This document shows, piece by piece, positions 19,345 to 32,784 of a DNA stretch of 64,000 nt (the first letter of the stretch is position 1; each line of letters begins with the position of its first letter). The notes below the pieces were generated by a model, which saw only the letters and a list, made by a program, of their open reading frames with translations, was not told the origin of the DNA and did not search any database. This DNA comes from Isoetes taiwanensis. Its lineage: Eukaryota > Streptophyta > Lycopodiopsida > Isoetales > Isoetaceae. The translations under genes were made by a program, and so were the position numbers. The stretch covers positions 5,150,775 to 5,214,774 of the forward strand of contig JAJEKV010000013.1 in the NCBI GenBank assembly GCA_021234155.1, read 5' to 3'.

Positions 19345-20109
19345 CACACTCACCCCGGTTTTTGGTCCACTGTGGAAAACATCAGTTTTGGTAGGTCTAC
19401 ATGTCCTGTTTTCAAAGAATCCTACATGTGGATTTGTGGAGGTATGGTTTTGTTCAATAATGGTGTTCTTTTTTCAGTGGACTAAAACATCCACTGTTGT
19501 TTTGTTGTTTCCTCTATTTTGACACGTCATTTTATAATACAATCCACCGTAGGAAAGAATACTTGATTTCTACATGTCTAATAATTCTGTTGTCACATGT
19601 CTTTATAGATGTAGGAAAGAATATTTGATTCTCTACATGTTCTATGCTTCCATTCACATGTCTTTATAGTAGTAGGACAGAGTACTTTATTTACTAAAGC
19701 ATTGTAGGAAAGAATACATGAATTACAACATGTGTAATACTTCTATTGTCACATGTCTTTATAGAAGTAGGAAAGAATACTTGATTCTCTACATGTCGTA
19801 TGCTTCCATGTCACATGTCTTTATGGTAGTAGGACAGAGTACTTTATTTGCTAAGGCATTGTAGGAAAGAATACATGAATTACGACATGTGTAATACTTC
19901 TTTTGTCACATGTCTTTATAGAAGTAGGAAAGAATACTTGATTGTCTACATGTCGTATCCTTCCATATCACGGGTCTTTATAGTGGTAGGGGCCAGTACT
20001 TGATTTGCTACATGTGATGCGTGCGATCACATGTCCTTATACTAGTATTCCATGTAAGACAAGTTACTTCAACTACTTCAATTACTTAACGCCTATTTTT
20101 TTGCATAAC
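19345..20109. repeat. Left TIR and subterminal repeats of transposon B
   Basis: The TIR is at 19345-19371. Repeated units with ACATGTC, TTTATAGAAGTAGGAAAG, AATACTTGATT and GCATTGTAGGAAAGAATAC then extend to 20109. The whole block is the close inverted match of 1609-2370, including the inner boundary at TTATGCAAAAATAGG. Confidence 0.85.
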
Positions 20110-20625
20110 AAAACCATCAAGAATTTGATTTGTATTCCTTGAGGGGTGCGGGGACCCTTTGCAACAAATCCCTAAGCATTAATGTCATAGGACCACATAA
20201 AATCCTAACAATATCCTAACATTTTGGATATTGTTAGAAGGAAAAAAAGTTATTGTTAGAAAAGACCATTAAACCACGCCTACATTTTTGCATAACAAAC
20301 CATTAAAATTGTGAGATGTATTTCTTCATGGAGGAAAGGACCATTGCAACAAATCCCCAAGCATTAAAATGGCAAGACCATGCAATATCCTAATATTATT
20401 CCCCATTTTGGATATCGTTAGTGGAACACCATTAAACCATTCCTACATCTTGGTATAATTTAGACCATTAAGAATTTGAGATGTAATTGTCTATGAGGAA
20501 TATATAGGACCATTGCAAGAAATCCCCAAGCATTATAAAATGGCAAGACTACGCAATATCCTAACATTATCCCCCCATTTTGGATATCATTAGTGGAACA
20601 CCATTAAACCATGCCTATATCTAGT
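20091..20625. repeat. Three tandem units of about 165-190 bp
   Basis: Each unit runs from CCTAYATTTTTGCATAA-like sequence through GAATTTGAGATGT, ACCATTGCAA.AAATCC.CAAGCATTA and CATTTTGGATAT to ACCATTAAACC. The units begin near 20091, 20277 and 20438 and are inside transposon B next to its left subterminal array. At 20695-20810 a shorter motif, CGATTTGCACTAAGAATCC, occurs twice and recurs in part near 21168. Confidence 0.75.
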
Positions 20626-20893
20626 TGGTACTAAGGTTCGCTATAGACGATCCAATAGTTATCCACGTCATCCAATGGTTTTAATTGTATCTAATTTATC
20701 TTATCCAATGGTTCTTTCTAACGATTTGCACTAAGAATCCAATGGTTATTTGAAAAACAAGATAACTTATTGCACTTAGACGATTTGCACTAAGAATCCA
20801 ATGGTTCTTTGAAATGCAACAAAATTCACAGACAGAGATAGCCAGAGGCAACGAAATTCAGAGACAGAATCCTAGCACTATGCTCTCACTTAC

Positions 20894-21025
20894 CTCGAAC
20901 AGAAGCCCAAAGAAGGCCGCCCATGCCGATTCTTCCTCCTCGCCTCCAACGTGGTCGCTCGAAACCGCCAGCTGGTTCTCGGCTCCCGACTCCAACTCCA
21001 TGGTCTCCTTGCTAGCGTTCCGACC
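20894..21025 (-). pseudogene. Exon-like block inside transposon B, unrecognised
   Basis: A 132-bp open block (44 codons) is flanked by an acceptor (TTTTCACAG/GG) and a consensus donor (GAG/GTAAGT). It encodes an acidic stretch including KETMELESGAENQL and GGEEEESAWAAFFGLLFE. The upstream poly-T on the minus strand is a good pyrimidine tract. It may be a captured host exon or an exon of the transposon. Confidence 0.4.
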
Positions 21026-21125
21026 CTGTGAAAACAACAAAAAAAAAAAAAAACCCACTGCATATCCAAACCCTGGACGCCACCGTCGACAAAATCTGAT
21101 TGTGAAATCTGAATACATGCTATAA

Positions 21126-22452
21126 ACCTTGGGAAACCTTATGTAACACCTCCCATTGCACTTATACGATTTGCACTAAGAAATAGAGATGTAATTGTTG
21201 GAGCCATAAGCAAAATACCACAGCTAACACCTTAAACCTAAACACAAACTCGGGAAAATTTTGCTCGTGAAAACCTTGCTTCCGAGTCCACGAAGGTATC
21301 AGAGCTCCTCTGCATGGTAATCCTCTAAACTAGTGGCTAGACGTTATAGTTTGGCAGCTCCCTAATTCCAAGCGATTGCATCGAAATATCTTTGTCATAT
21401 TCGCATAGGAATCCTTTAAATCGTTGACTAAGCTTCCTAAGGAGTATGAATGCAATAGAATTGACAGGGTAGGTTTTTGCAGGCAGCTGAATTGGGTGGA
21501 AAGATTATCTCTTAAGGGCCTTTATTCTTGTTTAAATGGCAAACTTGCTGGAGTTCTGCTGTAAGTGCTTTCAGACCTTTTTTACAGGTTATAATCTCCA
21601 TAGAAAACTTTGTATCAAAGACATGGTATGATGAAGAATCATAATTTCTTAGACAACTTATGCAACAAGCAAACAATTGTTAAGACTCCTAAGAGAACCT
21701 CCACATCCGCATGAATGTTTGGTGCTTATGACAAAGCGAGGATTGCTTGCACCATCTTGTGCTTTCGAATGCATGAATCTCTTGAAGGAAGGAGGACCCT
21801 AAGTGAAGTTATGCCCTTTAGAACTTGATAGGAAGTAAAGAATTATAGATGCCACGGGGGTTCCATCGGGGGATCAAAGGGACTACTTCCTTTGCTTGGT
21901 TAAACTCCTTCAACCTCTTGTATTGCAACCTCTTGTATTTTCCTGTAATTACATAGTTTACAACTTTGGTTGTTTTTTTACTTGTTAAAAGCGGCCATTG
22001 AAACCAATACATGATTCAAATTAAATTCTAGTAAGAAATACATGTCTTGATTGTTTCTCTTCCTATCTCGGGCACCTCATCTCCAAGGAGCATCTTGTCG
22101 ACTTGGTAATGTAGGCAAGTTGTTTAAAAGCACGATGCATTTTTACTTGTATTGAAGACCTTGCACTTGTCAATCTTGTGCATTTGGAACTGCAATTCAC
22201 AAGCTAGAAGTGTCCTGAGTGAGGCGTTCAAAGCTGAGCTCTCCTAGCTACCGGATGGCCGAAGAGTAACAGAGGTTTAGGTTTGAAGAAGCCACAATCC
22301 ACAAGCAAGAGGCAGCTGAAGCTCATTACGCGGAGAAGTGTGAAGCCAAGAATCCGGTGGTGTCTTGATTCCGTACTCAACATGGTGGGATCACGATAGA
22401 GAGTCCAAATGGGCATCATTCAGGGGCAAGCCTTAAAATCCAAGGCTGCTTT
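21126..22452. other. Interior of transposon B, no recognised gene
   Basis: This moderately AT-rich sequence has only short open frames without motifs. Nothing specific was identified. Confidence 0.5.
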
Positions 22453-25400
22453 GTGAGGGATTGCATTTGCCAATGCCAAAGGTGTATTCTTGCCAATCCC
22501 CATGGCTTGTCTTTTAGGCGTGCAGATTATCTGCGGCATTTGCGCATAAGTAATGCAAATCTTGGCTTCGATGTTGGGGCTGAAGTGAACATGATTGAGG
22601 ACTGCGATGTGGCAATGCCTCGCCTGAAGAAGGGGACATGTTGGTTGCAGCCGGTGGCGGCGAGGAAACGAGGCGGGGGGGAGGGCTGCGACCACGGATA
22701 TTATTTGTGAGCCGAGGGCTTTTGTTGCTCGGAAAAGCCGGTTTGTCGAAGGTGATCGCCATCTCGTTGTTTTTCTTCTTTGTGGAAGATCAGTTGGACA
22801 GCGATGGAGACGAGGAGGGGGATGATGATGCGCCTGGGGTTTTCGAAACCAGTCATACTACAGATGCAACCGTAGATGACCATATTCTCCTGGCTATAAT
22901 GAAGCTAGAGAATGTCCTCGAGATGCACTCGGGGATCGAGAAAGTTTGAGAGGCGACATTCTTAGAGTTCTATTACTGCGATCGCGAAACAATCTAGTCT
23001 AGCTTCCACGATCTCCCGGAAGGGGGCAAGCTGGGGCGGCTTTATCAATGGCCATAAAGTCCCTTCTAGTTCGAGGAGCATGAAGCGTCTTCTAAAGCAC
23101 ACGGGCCTCACACCAATTCAGCGTTATGCAATTTGCTACCACAAAGCGGGCTTTCAAGGATCGAAGAACCATGTATTCATTGTTGTAGTTGATGATGAGA
23201 ACATTGTTACTCGCTCAATTGCGAGTCTGCCCAACTGCTGCGGCGGCACACGGAAGGAAAGTGTACAATTTGCTGTGATTCCTTTGGCGAACCGTGTTAG
23301 ACAGATGTGCTCCGTGCCGTCGATTTGTTGGAATTCACTTCACAGCTGGAGGTTGCGGGATGACTGGCTTGGCAAATCAGTTGACTCTGCACCAGAGGTA
23401 CGACATTTGTGTGGAAGCACCATGACAGGTGCGTTTGGAGAAGTTATAGTTGATTAAGTTGCATTGTTTTGGCAGTTCATGAAACATTTTTGTCACGGAA
23501 AAATTTGGAAGCGGCGACAAGATCTATGGAATCAAAAGCATTGTTAGAGCTTCCGGCAATGTGCCCCAAGTGTGAGGCCCCAGGCATAGATGTTGGCCCG
23601 ATGTTCACCCTGCAGTCTTGGACAAGAAGGAGCATGGGACCGGCTTTGCAGTTGAATGTGCAAATTGCTCCAATGAATTCAGATATGAGCCCAGATACAT
23701 TGCAGGTGACCCGCGCCATTGGGCAGCGATGTTGCCCGGGGATGGCTTCCAAGCTGCGTCAACAAAAGTGCATTCGGTTGAAGCGTACTCTCTAGTCGTC
23801 CTAAATGGAGATCCGATCTTTGCCCGTCGGAGGTTTTGTTCTCCCGCTCATGTACATCCCGGCGAGCTAGTCGAGGGTGGGGGGCAGATGTGTTTGGCGA
23901 GTTCGAGGACATCATCGTGAGAATGATTGACCGGTTGTTACGCCCGCGGTGTGGAATTGGACTATGCTATCGACATCCCGACTTGAAGGTTTGAAATTTA
24001 ATAGGCATTTCATCCACGGGACTTCTTTCTTTGGTTTCATGGGAGACCACATTGCTCATTCTTGTCGCCAAAACCCATAAGGTCCTTGCTTACTCTATTA
24101 AAGCCGTTGACTTATCGATTGTTGCTTACCGGTGACTTCCTTGAGTGCGGCTAGCCTAAGCCCGGCGCCATTGCTTACACTTGATATCATTTGCGGTGGC
24201 CTAAACCCATGCCGTTCTTGCCATGTTAAATGCGGATGGTGGCATTTTCAAGGAGCTGCACAAAAAGTCAAGATTCCCGGATGAGCCAAAGACAATGGAG
24301 TTCATTCTTGAGTCCATTGGCGGTACAAAAGCGACAAAGCAACATTCGGGGAGCATGGCGTGAAGGGGAAGTCCACACTCATACGACTTCATCATTCGCA
24401 AGGTCCGCGATCTTACCGCGCATCACCCCATTGATCCCGATGCACCACGGTTGCCCTTGGTAAAAGCGCTAACCCGTTCAAACCACGGAATGTCTTAGTA
24501 TTGAATGTGGTCTAGTTTAACATTTTGATTATTTTTGTAGCAAGAGTTGTGGCACTTGGCCTTGACCCGTATAATTGAATTGGGACTGTTCCTTCATGCG
24601 GGGTGTGGCCAAAGACACCAACGAGGACACCTTCAGGTTGCTAGAGGTGAGAGGCGGTGACACTTCAAGGCGCAAAAGGAAGTTGAGAGGCGATTAGCCG
24701 GGGTTAAACATAACCGAACTCCGTATTTACGCAATAGAAGATTTCCAGGCGATCCTTTTACGCGCAGGGGGTATTGGAAAGCAGACGAACATCAAGCTTT
24801 TGCTCAGTTTTATGCTGAATATGTTTTCTGTGGTCTGATCTCGGAGGAAAGAATGCTCTTTCATCAAGCTGGCTGGCTGATTGTTGTCGTCTCATTTCAC
24901 GACCCGTCAAGGAATGGTGGCTGGTCCCAAGTAGCCCTTGAAAGTCTTGCTAACACCAAGTCTCTCTGGCGGATCATGGCGAAGCCTTCTTGGGAGAGAA
25001 TAGCAAAATCATCCATCATATGTTGGGTCGAGGCACATGATTGAGGACATTCGCCTTTCTGATTGGGCTTTGGATGGGACATGGTGTTACAGGTATGCAA
25101 CAGCCTTGAATTACTTTACATTTAGGGTTTGCTTAGTAAACTTCCGCCACTTACTAAGCAGGATGGAGAGGCGCTTCTCGAAGGTTAACAAGATATGCAC
25201 CAACCCCATGCACATGGAGCTCACTTTTGCAAAATTTGCGAACAAACTTTTTTTCTCGGAGATTATGTGTGCTCGAATCCAAGACAGGAATGGTGATCTA
25301 CACCCACAAAGGTGGGAGAATTTCTTTGCGGTCATCACTTGAAGGGGACTTGCAGTCAGGTACAAGTAACCTTGTGATTCCCCTTGCAAGTGACCTTGTG

Positions 25401-25825
25401 ATTCCCCTTGCAGCGATACATTTATAAGCTCACTGCCCTTACTGTTTGTATAAATTGGGTCTTTTGTACATGAATTGTCCTCGCTGAACTGCCACCAGAA
25501 ATGACATCCCTACGTGCAGGGTACATTGCCACCAGAAATGAGAGGGGCCTTACGATTTTTGGGTTACGTAGGTGTTCGAGGAGGAGGAGAGAGATTATTG
25601 CGAGAGACTCCAATCTTGGCGGGAGAAGCCCGGACCGAGAGATGCCTGCGAATGGAGCTATTGGCTGCCCGCAATTATGACACAGGAATTGACATCCAAC
25701 GAAGTGAGGCTGTTCAAGCATTGTTTCTTCCGTGGAACTCTCTTCGGGTTGGCGATCAGTCATTTGTTGCTTGAACCGCGGATGTTCATGATTGGTATTG
25801 TCGGTGATTAACATCATCATATTCA
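22453..25825 (+). pseudogene. Degenerate multi-block gene region, possible transposase remnant
   Basis: Plus-strand blocks are separated by stops and shifts. The first (22453-22710) has CICQCQRCILANPHG followed by RRADYLRHL. This loosely recalls the C-x-C-x2-C...HL zinc segment of the transposase-associated domain in CACTA TNP2 proteins. A second (23080-23457) is unrecognised. A third (about 23545-23900) pairs CPKC and CANC zinc-type motifs across a frameshift. A fourth (about 24660-25040) is the longest clean block and contains FPGDPFTRRGYWKADEHQAF and FYAEYVFCGLISEERM. A fifth is at 25570-25811. I cannot assign a family with confidence; a dead transposase or captured host genes would both fit. 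Confidence 0.35.
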
Positions 25826-28339
25826 CTGTGCCAACGGGATCAGCGTTGTGTTTCCGCAGTCTTTACCACAAGGTATGTCTGTTGAAGGAAATCGCATCGA
25901 GAAAGATAGCACCGGAAAGTGGTGTTGCAAGGAAGTGTTGGAATGACATCCGGTGCATCGGGCCGCTCAACCACACCTTAGAGAGGTTTGCATTTTAGCG
26001 GGTCCGCGAGAGATGGCACAAAGGTGGTTCTAGAGACGGGGACACTTGAAGTTCCTTGAGATTACTTTCACCCGGTGGCGGGGCATACCTCCACACTACC
26101 CATGCCATGGGGACATAGTAAGATTGCGCCACTCCCGTGGTGGCGAACTTTGGATGGGGCAGGTCGACCGCGATTGACTACGGTATGAACATTGAGAATG
26201 ACATGGATGAAGAGCCATGCTCATGGTTGGTTTCGCCACTATGAAGAAAGACTTCGAGCAGTCATTTGGCACAATCAATTTTGCGTAGTCCCCTGCCGGG
26301 TGAGTCATTGGAAGGGTAAGCACCGTTATATATTTCCTACCGATGACATAAACTAGGAAAAAGCCTAGTTTGAATCTTGATGGCCATTGGCGCAATCAGC
26401 AATGTATTTTACCGAAAATAAGAAGGGCTTTTGTTAAAGAAACATTCTTTAAGAACTCCTACTATGACATTACTGCGTGCCTTTTGCGGTTGCATGCTTT
26501 AGAAATGGCGAGCATATAGTTTTAATCATGTTTGACTCTTGGTTTATAACAGTTTTCCGTTCTTGTACTAGTTAACGGTCTGCGGCGATGCAAGAAAGCG
26601 GTCAGAGTGTTCTGATCTGCGGTCTGCGATGCGGTGTGAGTTATATTTTTTTATTGCGAGGTTACCTTTGCTATAATCAATCTTGATCTTGTGCGAGGTT
26701 ATATCGGTCGCGGTCGCATTTGCTTGATCGAGCAGCTGCTTACAAACATTGTCAACAAATTATGCATTCCCTTTGCTGATAATTCTTTTCTCACTTAGTT
26801 GTTTTCATTAATGCGTATTAGGGTTGATGCTTTAGCCATATTGCCATAGGACATGTTTGAACTAGTCGAGCGACTTGCGGATGAGCATATGAAATTTGGG
26901 CCTTCTTTGGAGTTACATTACCGTATTATATTGTCCATTACTAGGTTCCATATTTTTGTAGAGGCAGTTCTCATGGAGTCATGAATCTCTTATTACGATA
27001 GTTCGAATAGAGACGGTTTTGAAAAGTTACGAATAGAGGCGATTACGAATCTCCTAATAGAGAGCAGTTCTAACAAATCTGAGAGGTCCTAACTTACGAA
27101 TATCCAAGGAGTACAATGGGGTCCTAGCTTTTGAATCTCCAAATTGTACAATGGTAGTACAATGGTAATAAGCTTTGTTAGATCCATACAGGCCCGATGG
27201 AGTCTGCGGGCTAGTAGTTACGCATCGAGGATCTGCGATCTTTAAACCAAAACAAAGCGAGAATAAATAACAAGGTAAGGTAGTGGAGTCCAAAAGGTGG
27301 CGGTTGGAGTTGCATTATCACATGTTATCACATGTCATGTTTTAAAAGTACATAAATGAAACAAGAGCAATTACATTGTCTGAATAGGAGAGCGGAGGAG
27401 GCACCAAAGTTCAAGCTCTACTTCTCAAGGTTGTAACTATTTTGGAGAGCAAATGAAAGGCAAAATGAGTGATAGGGAGGCTCAAAATTTGCAAGATCAA
27501 GTGTTGTTCTTTGAAGCACCAAGGTTAGTTACTGTTGGTGTCATAAACTTATAACAGAGCTGCAATGGAGCAAATAATGCCATATGGTTGAGTGATTTGG
27601 TTGTCTTTTTTCGGTCAAATAATGCCATGTGGTTGAGTGAGCGATTACTGCGGCCATGTAGAAACATCAAAACGAAATCACGGAATGCATGCAAAGTTTT
27701 TGATGCCTAGTTACGGATTGATAGATAGTTTAGAGAATATTTTCATTGATCCGACATAGTTTTAGCAAATCCGTGAATTGGAGAGGTAAAATTTGATGTA
27801 GAATCGATGGTTCCGGCCTTTTTGAAGCAATTCTGTTTTCACAAATAAAAAAACCTAACGTTATAAATCATCAATGTTACAACCTATTATACCTCCAGGC
27901 AATGGGTTATTGCCAATAATAATGTGTTACAATAGTAAGTTCAAATATTATTAACTTATAATATTAATCCTAAGATTATAAATTGTAAAGCACGAAAAAT
28001 CCTCGGACCCACGGGGCTCAAAAGGTTACCAAGTTAAAGCCGTTGGCGGCGGTTAGAATTAGTTAAGGGTTAAAAGCAGTAATGATCTTTAGAATATTAC
28101 GAAGATTATTTGGAATATTCTAGAGATTATTGTGATAATCTCCAAAACATTCTTTTATTTAGATTATTATTTGTGTAATGCGGCTTTTATCAAAAACATT
28201 GAAAAACAACACATTTTAACATAGTCAGGCACTAGCGATTACAAATCCAAAAATTTGCTATTTTAAACAATGTCGACAACAAAGGCCAAATTGCTCATCT
28301 TTACCCATGGGTTGAAGCACGGTGCTTGCGGCGCCCTCG
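25826..28339. other. AT-rich interior of transposon B, no gene seen
   Basis: There is little coding potential on either strand. Short local repeats such as CAAATAATGCCATRTGGTTGAG (twice near 27570-27640) and the paired GTCCTAACTTACGAATAT and GTCCTAGCTTTTGAATCT near 27090-27140 are visible. Confidence 0.45.
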
Positions 28340-29450
28340 TGGCGCGTTGGAGCCTAGGTGGCATGTTTGAGCCACCTTGGCACGCTTGAGCCTAGGTGGC
28401 ATGTTGGAGGCACCTTGGCATGTTGGAGCCTAGGTGGCATGTTGGAGCCTAGGTGGCACGTTGGAGCCTAGGTGGCATGCTAGAGCTCACGAGGCATGTT
28501 GGAGCCTAGTTGGCATGTTGGAGCCTCGTGGCATGGCATGTTGGAGCCTAGGCGGCATGTTGGAGCCTATGTGGCATGTTGGTGCCTAGGTGGCATGTTG
28601 GAGCACACGTGGCATGTTGGAGCCTAGGTGGCATGTTTTAGCCACCTTGGCATGCTTGGCGGATAATGGCATGTTGGAGCCACCTTGGCATGTTGGAGCC
28701 CAGGTGGCATGTTGGAGCCTAGGTGGCATATTTGAGCCACCTTGGCATGCTTGAGCCTAGGTGGCACGTTGGAGCCAACTTGGCATGTTGGAGCTAACGT
28801 GGCATGTTGGAGCCCGGTGGCATGTTGGAGCCTAGGTGGCATTCTAGGTGGCATGTTGGAGCCCACGTGGCATGTTGGAGCCAAGGTGGCACGTTGGAGC
28901 CTAGGTGGCATGTTGGAGCCTACTTGGCATGTTGAAGCCTAGGTGGGATGTTGGAGCCTAGGTGGCATAATTGAGCCACCTTATGTGCATGGTGGAGCCT
29001 AGGTGGCATGTTGGAGCCAACTTGGCATGTTGGAGCTCACGTGGGCATGTTGGAGCCAGGTGGCATGTTGGAGCCTAGGTGGCATGCTAGGTGCCATGTT
29101 GGAGCCCGTGGCATGTTGGGCGTGGGTGGCATGTTGGAGCCTAGGCGGCATGTTGGAGCCAAGGTGGCACATTGGAGCCTAGGTGGCATGTTTGAGCCAC
29201 CTTGGCATGCTGGAGCCTAGGTGGCATGTTGGAGCCACCTTGGCATGGTGGAGCCTAGGTGGCATGTTGGAGCTCCATTGTGGCGCGCTTGAGCCCGGTG
29301 GCATGTTGGTAAGTGGCATGTTGGAGCCCGTGGGCATGTTGGGCGTGGGTGGCATGTTGGAGCCTAGGCGGCATGTTGAGCCTCGTGGGCATGTTGGAGC
29401 CTAGGTGGCATGTTTGAGCCACCTTGGCATGCTTGAGCCTAGGTGGCATG
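28340..29450. repeat. 19-bp minisatellite array 2, left arm of the palindrome
   Basis: It uses the same unit and orientation as array 1 (GGCATGTTGGAGCCTAGGT), roughly 58 units. The form with GCCACCTTGGC is less frequent here than in array 1. It ends at GGCATGTTACGCCCACG, where the 0.8-kb units begin. Confidence 0.93.
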
Positions 29451-32400
29451 TTACGCCCACGAAACTTGGTCTCGGGGTAATGTCGATGTTAGAGTCCATT
29501 GTCGGATGGCGGTTGGGGTGGGAGAGTTGCGTCCTCAGGTGGCGGCGAGACCCTAAAGATGACCTTGGGGTGGACTTCTTGGAAGGCTTTAGGGGCTCCG
29601 TCTTACGTGGCTTCAAGGCCCTCCCACTACCTCATGACATTGTGCAAGATCCTGGTCCAATGTTGACCCGTGGCATGTGGCCTCCAAAGCGCAAAACCAC
29701 AATGCGTTGCGGGGTTATTGTAGGGTTTTACGTTATGGAGGTGAGTTTTATCGGTTGCACTTGAGACATGGTCGAGGCATGCGATTGAAAACCGAAACAG
29801 CCCGGCGAAATGGGGTCTAGAATTGCAGAAGCGAGGCTTTCCTACGGTGCTCCTCAGGGAGGGCAAATGCCAATGCCTCCCTTCCCGGAACCGGTTTCCC
29901 TATCCGGGCATGTTGAATTCTCCATTCAAGTAACTTGCTTGGCGGCTCTCAAAAGATTCAAGATTTGTCCCTAGGAACATATATAAAACCGCAAAGTGTC
30001 TGCGGTCGGCGGTGTAGAAAACCAAGTGTTTTGTCGTTAAGGCGTTACAAAGGCCCGGAATGGATTTGGAGCCATGTTGGTCCAAAACGGCGAAATTACC
30101 CTAGGGACCAAGTTACCCGGTCATTTTTGCAGCAAAAGAAACCACGAACCCTCTCGCGGGCGGTGTTACGCACCCTCCGCTTAAGGCCAATTCACTATGA
30201 GCGTGTTGGACATGAGCTACTTTGGCGCTTAGGGAGGCGGTGGTGGTCTTACGCCCGCGAAACTTGGTCTCAAGGGTAATGTCGATGTTCGAGTCCATTG
30301 GCGGTCGGATAGCGGATTCGGGGTGGGAGAGTTGCCGTCCATGGCGAGAGACCCTAAAGAGAGGACCTTGGGGTGGGACTTCTTACGGAAGGCTTTAGGG
30401 CTCCGTCTTACGGCTTCAAGGCCCTCCCACTACCTCATGACATTGTGCAAGATCTGGTCCAATCTCGACCCGGTGTGGCCTCAAAACACAAACCACATGC
30501 GTTGCGGGTTATTGTAGGGTTTTACGTTATGGAGGTCGAGTTTTATCGATTGCACTTGGGACATGGTGTACCTTTTTGGAACTGCGATTCCGGCGCCATG
30601 GCAAATGGAAATAATGGGGTTTGGATCTATTGGCTCCTCGTGAGGGAATCATTCCAAAAATTTGCTACAACAAAATGTGTTCTTGACTTCTAATTGCGAA
30701 AAGATTGGGATATTCGGTAAATCAAACCCCATTTATTTCGAGTTTTGTTGCTCAAAAACGGTTTTCAAGCTGCGGAATGGAGATCTCGACCATGTCTCAA
30801 GTGCAAATTACCCTAATAAAAACTCGGCCTCCATAGCGTAAACCCTACAATAACGGCAGCGCCAAGGGGTTTTGTGTTTTGGAGGCCACACCAAAGGCTC
30901 GGTTGGACCGGGATCTTGCACAATGTCATGAGGTAGTGGGAGGGCCTTGAAGCGAAGATTAGCCCTAAAGCCTTCGGGGAAGAAGTCCCACCCCAAGGTC
31001 CTCTCTTTAGGGTCTCGGGCCCGGACGAGCAACTCTCCCACCCCAGAACTGTCATCCAACTCGCCAATGGACTTTGAACATCGACATTACCTTGGAGACC
31101 AAGTTTTAGTGGGGGCGAAGACCACCGCCCTTGAAGTGCCAAAGTAGCTCATGTCCAACACGTTCAAAGTGAATTGGCCTTAGCGGAGGGTGCGGATTCT
31201 TGCCAAAAGTAGAGGGTTCGTGTTTCTTTTGCTGCAAAAATGACCAGGGTAACTTGGTCCCGGCCGGGGTAATTTAAGAAGGCTTTAGGGACTCACATGG
31301 CGAAGTCAAATCTCCATTACCTCCTTTGTCTTGCCCAAACGACAAAACACTTGGTTTTTCTACGTTCGTCGTTGCGCTCAGGACACTTTGCGGTTTTATA
31401 TGTTCTCCGGGCCCTAGGGTTCTTGAATCTTTTGAGCACGCTTTCGAAGCAAGTTACTTGAATGGAGAATTCAGCGGTGGGGATAGGGAAACCGGGTTCC
31501 GGGAAGGGGAGGCATTGGCATTTGCCCTCCCGGAGGAGGGCAAATGCCAAAGCACTCCTCGGTAATTCCCACTACCCCATTTAAATGGAATTTACATTCT
31601 TCGGTTTTCAACTGCGGCTTCTTCGACCATGTCTCAAGTGCAAGCTGGATAAAACTTCGACCTCCATAGCGTAAACCCTACAATAACACGGCAGCGCCGC
31701 GGGGTTTTGCGTTTTGGAGGCCACACCACAGTGTTTGGACCAGGGATCTTGCCTAATGTCATGAGGTAGTGGGAGGGCCTTGAAGCGGAAGAGCCAAAAG
31801 CCCTAAAGCCTTCGGAAGAAGTCCGACCCCAAGGTCCTCTCTTTAGGGTCTTTTTTTTGCCATGGGCGGGCAACTCTCCCACCCGGGCGTCATCGACTAC
31901 GCCAATGGACTCGAAACATCGACATTACCTTGGAGACCAAGTTTAGGGGCGAGAAGACCACCCTGCTCCCTAAGCGCCAAAGTAGCTCATGTCCAACACA
32001 TTAAGTAGGCTGAATTGGCCTTAGCGGAGGGTGCGGAGAATCTTTGCCACGTAGAGGGTTAGTGTTTCTTTTGCTGCAAAAATGGCCCAGGGTAACTTGG
32101 TCCCTAGGGTAATTTAGGGCTTGTTTGGACGACATGGCGAAGTCAAATCTCCATTCAGGGGCCTTTGTACTTTGCCCGACGACAAAACACTTGGTTTTTC
32201 TACACACGTCGGCTGCGGGACACTTTGCGGTTTTATATGTTCTCCGGGACGGATCTTGAATCTTTTTGAGCCCTTTCGAAAGCAAGTTACTTGAATGGAG
32301 AATTCAGCGGTCGGATAGGGAAACCGGGTTCAGGGAAGGGAGGCATTGGCATTTGCCCTCCGGAGGAGCACTGGTAGGAAAGCACGCCTCGGTAATTCCA

Positions 32401-32784
32401 GGACCCCATTTAAAATCGGTTTACATTGCTTCGGTTTTCAAGCTGCGGCTTCTCGACCATGTCTCAAGTGCAAGCGGATAAAACTTCGACCTCCATAGCG
32501 TAAACCCTACAATAACACGGCAGCGCCACGGGGTTTTTGTTTTGGAGGCCACACCACTAGTCGGTTGGACCGGGATCTTGCCTAATGTCATGAGGTAGTG
32601 GGAGGGCCTTGAAGCCGGAAGGCCGGAGCCCTAAAGCCTTCGAGGAAGAAGTCCGACCCCAAGGTCCTCTCTTTAGGGTCTCGGCCCGCGGGACGGGCAA
32701 CTCTCCCACCCGAGCTGTCATCGACAATGGACTCCTAAACATCGACATTACCCTGGAGACCAAGTTTCGTGGGCAGAACATGCC
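29451..32784. repeat. 0.8-kb tandem units in inverted arrangement, core of the palindrome
   Basis: A unit of about 800-840 bp occurs on plus at 29451-30245 and, in part, at 30246-30570. It occurs inverted at about 30790-31120 (part), 31120-31960 and 31960-32784. Markers in every unit include CTTGGTCTC..GGTAATGTCGATGTT, GGTGGGAGAGTTGC, CCCTCCCACTACCTCATGAC, GGTTATTGTAGGGTTTTACG and CAAGTAACTTGC. The inversion centre is a non-palindromic 219-bp spacer at 30571-30789. Open frames are conserved only in patches, and no protein was recognised. Confidence 0.85.

Noticed and set aside
1609-20109. The inverted pair 1609-2370 / 19345-20109 as TIRs of a single 18-kb element
   Set aside because: The transposon termini (CACACTCACC) face inward toward each other, and 19345 pairs instead with 42111 through a TCC duplication and a restored gag frame. 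They are ends of two separate copies.
22453-25825. Firm call of a TNP2 or KDZ transposase
   Set aside because: Only a weak zinc-like segment matches; the catalytic blocks of these families were not found.
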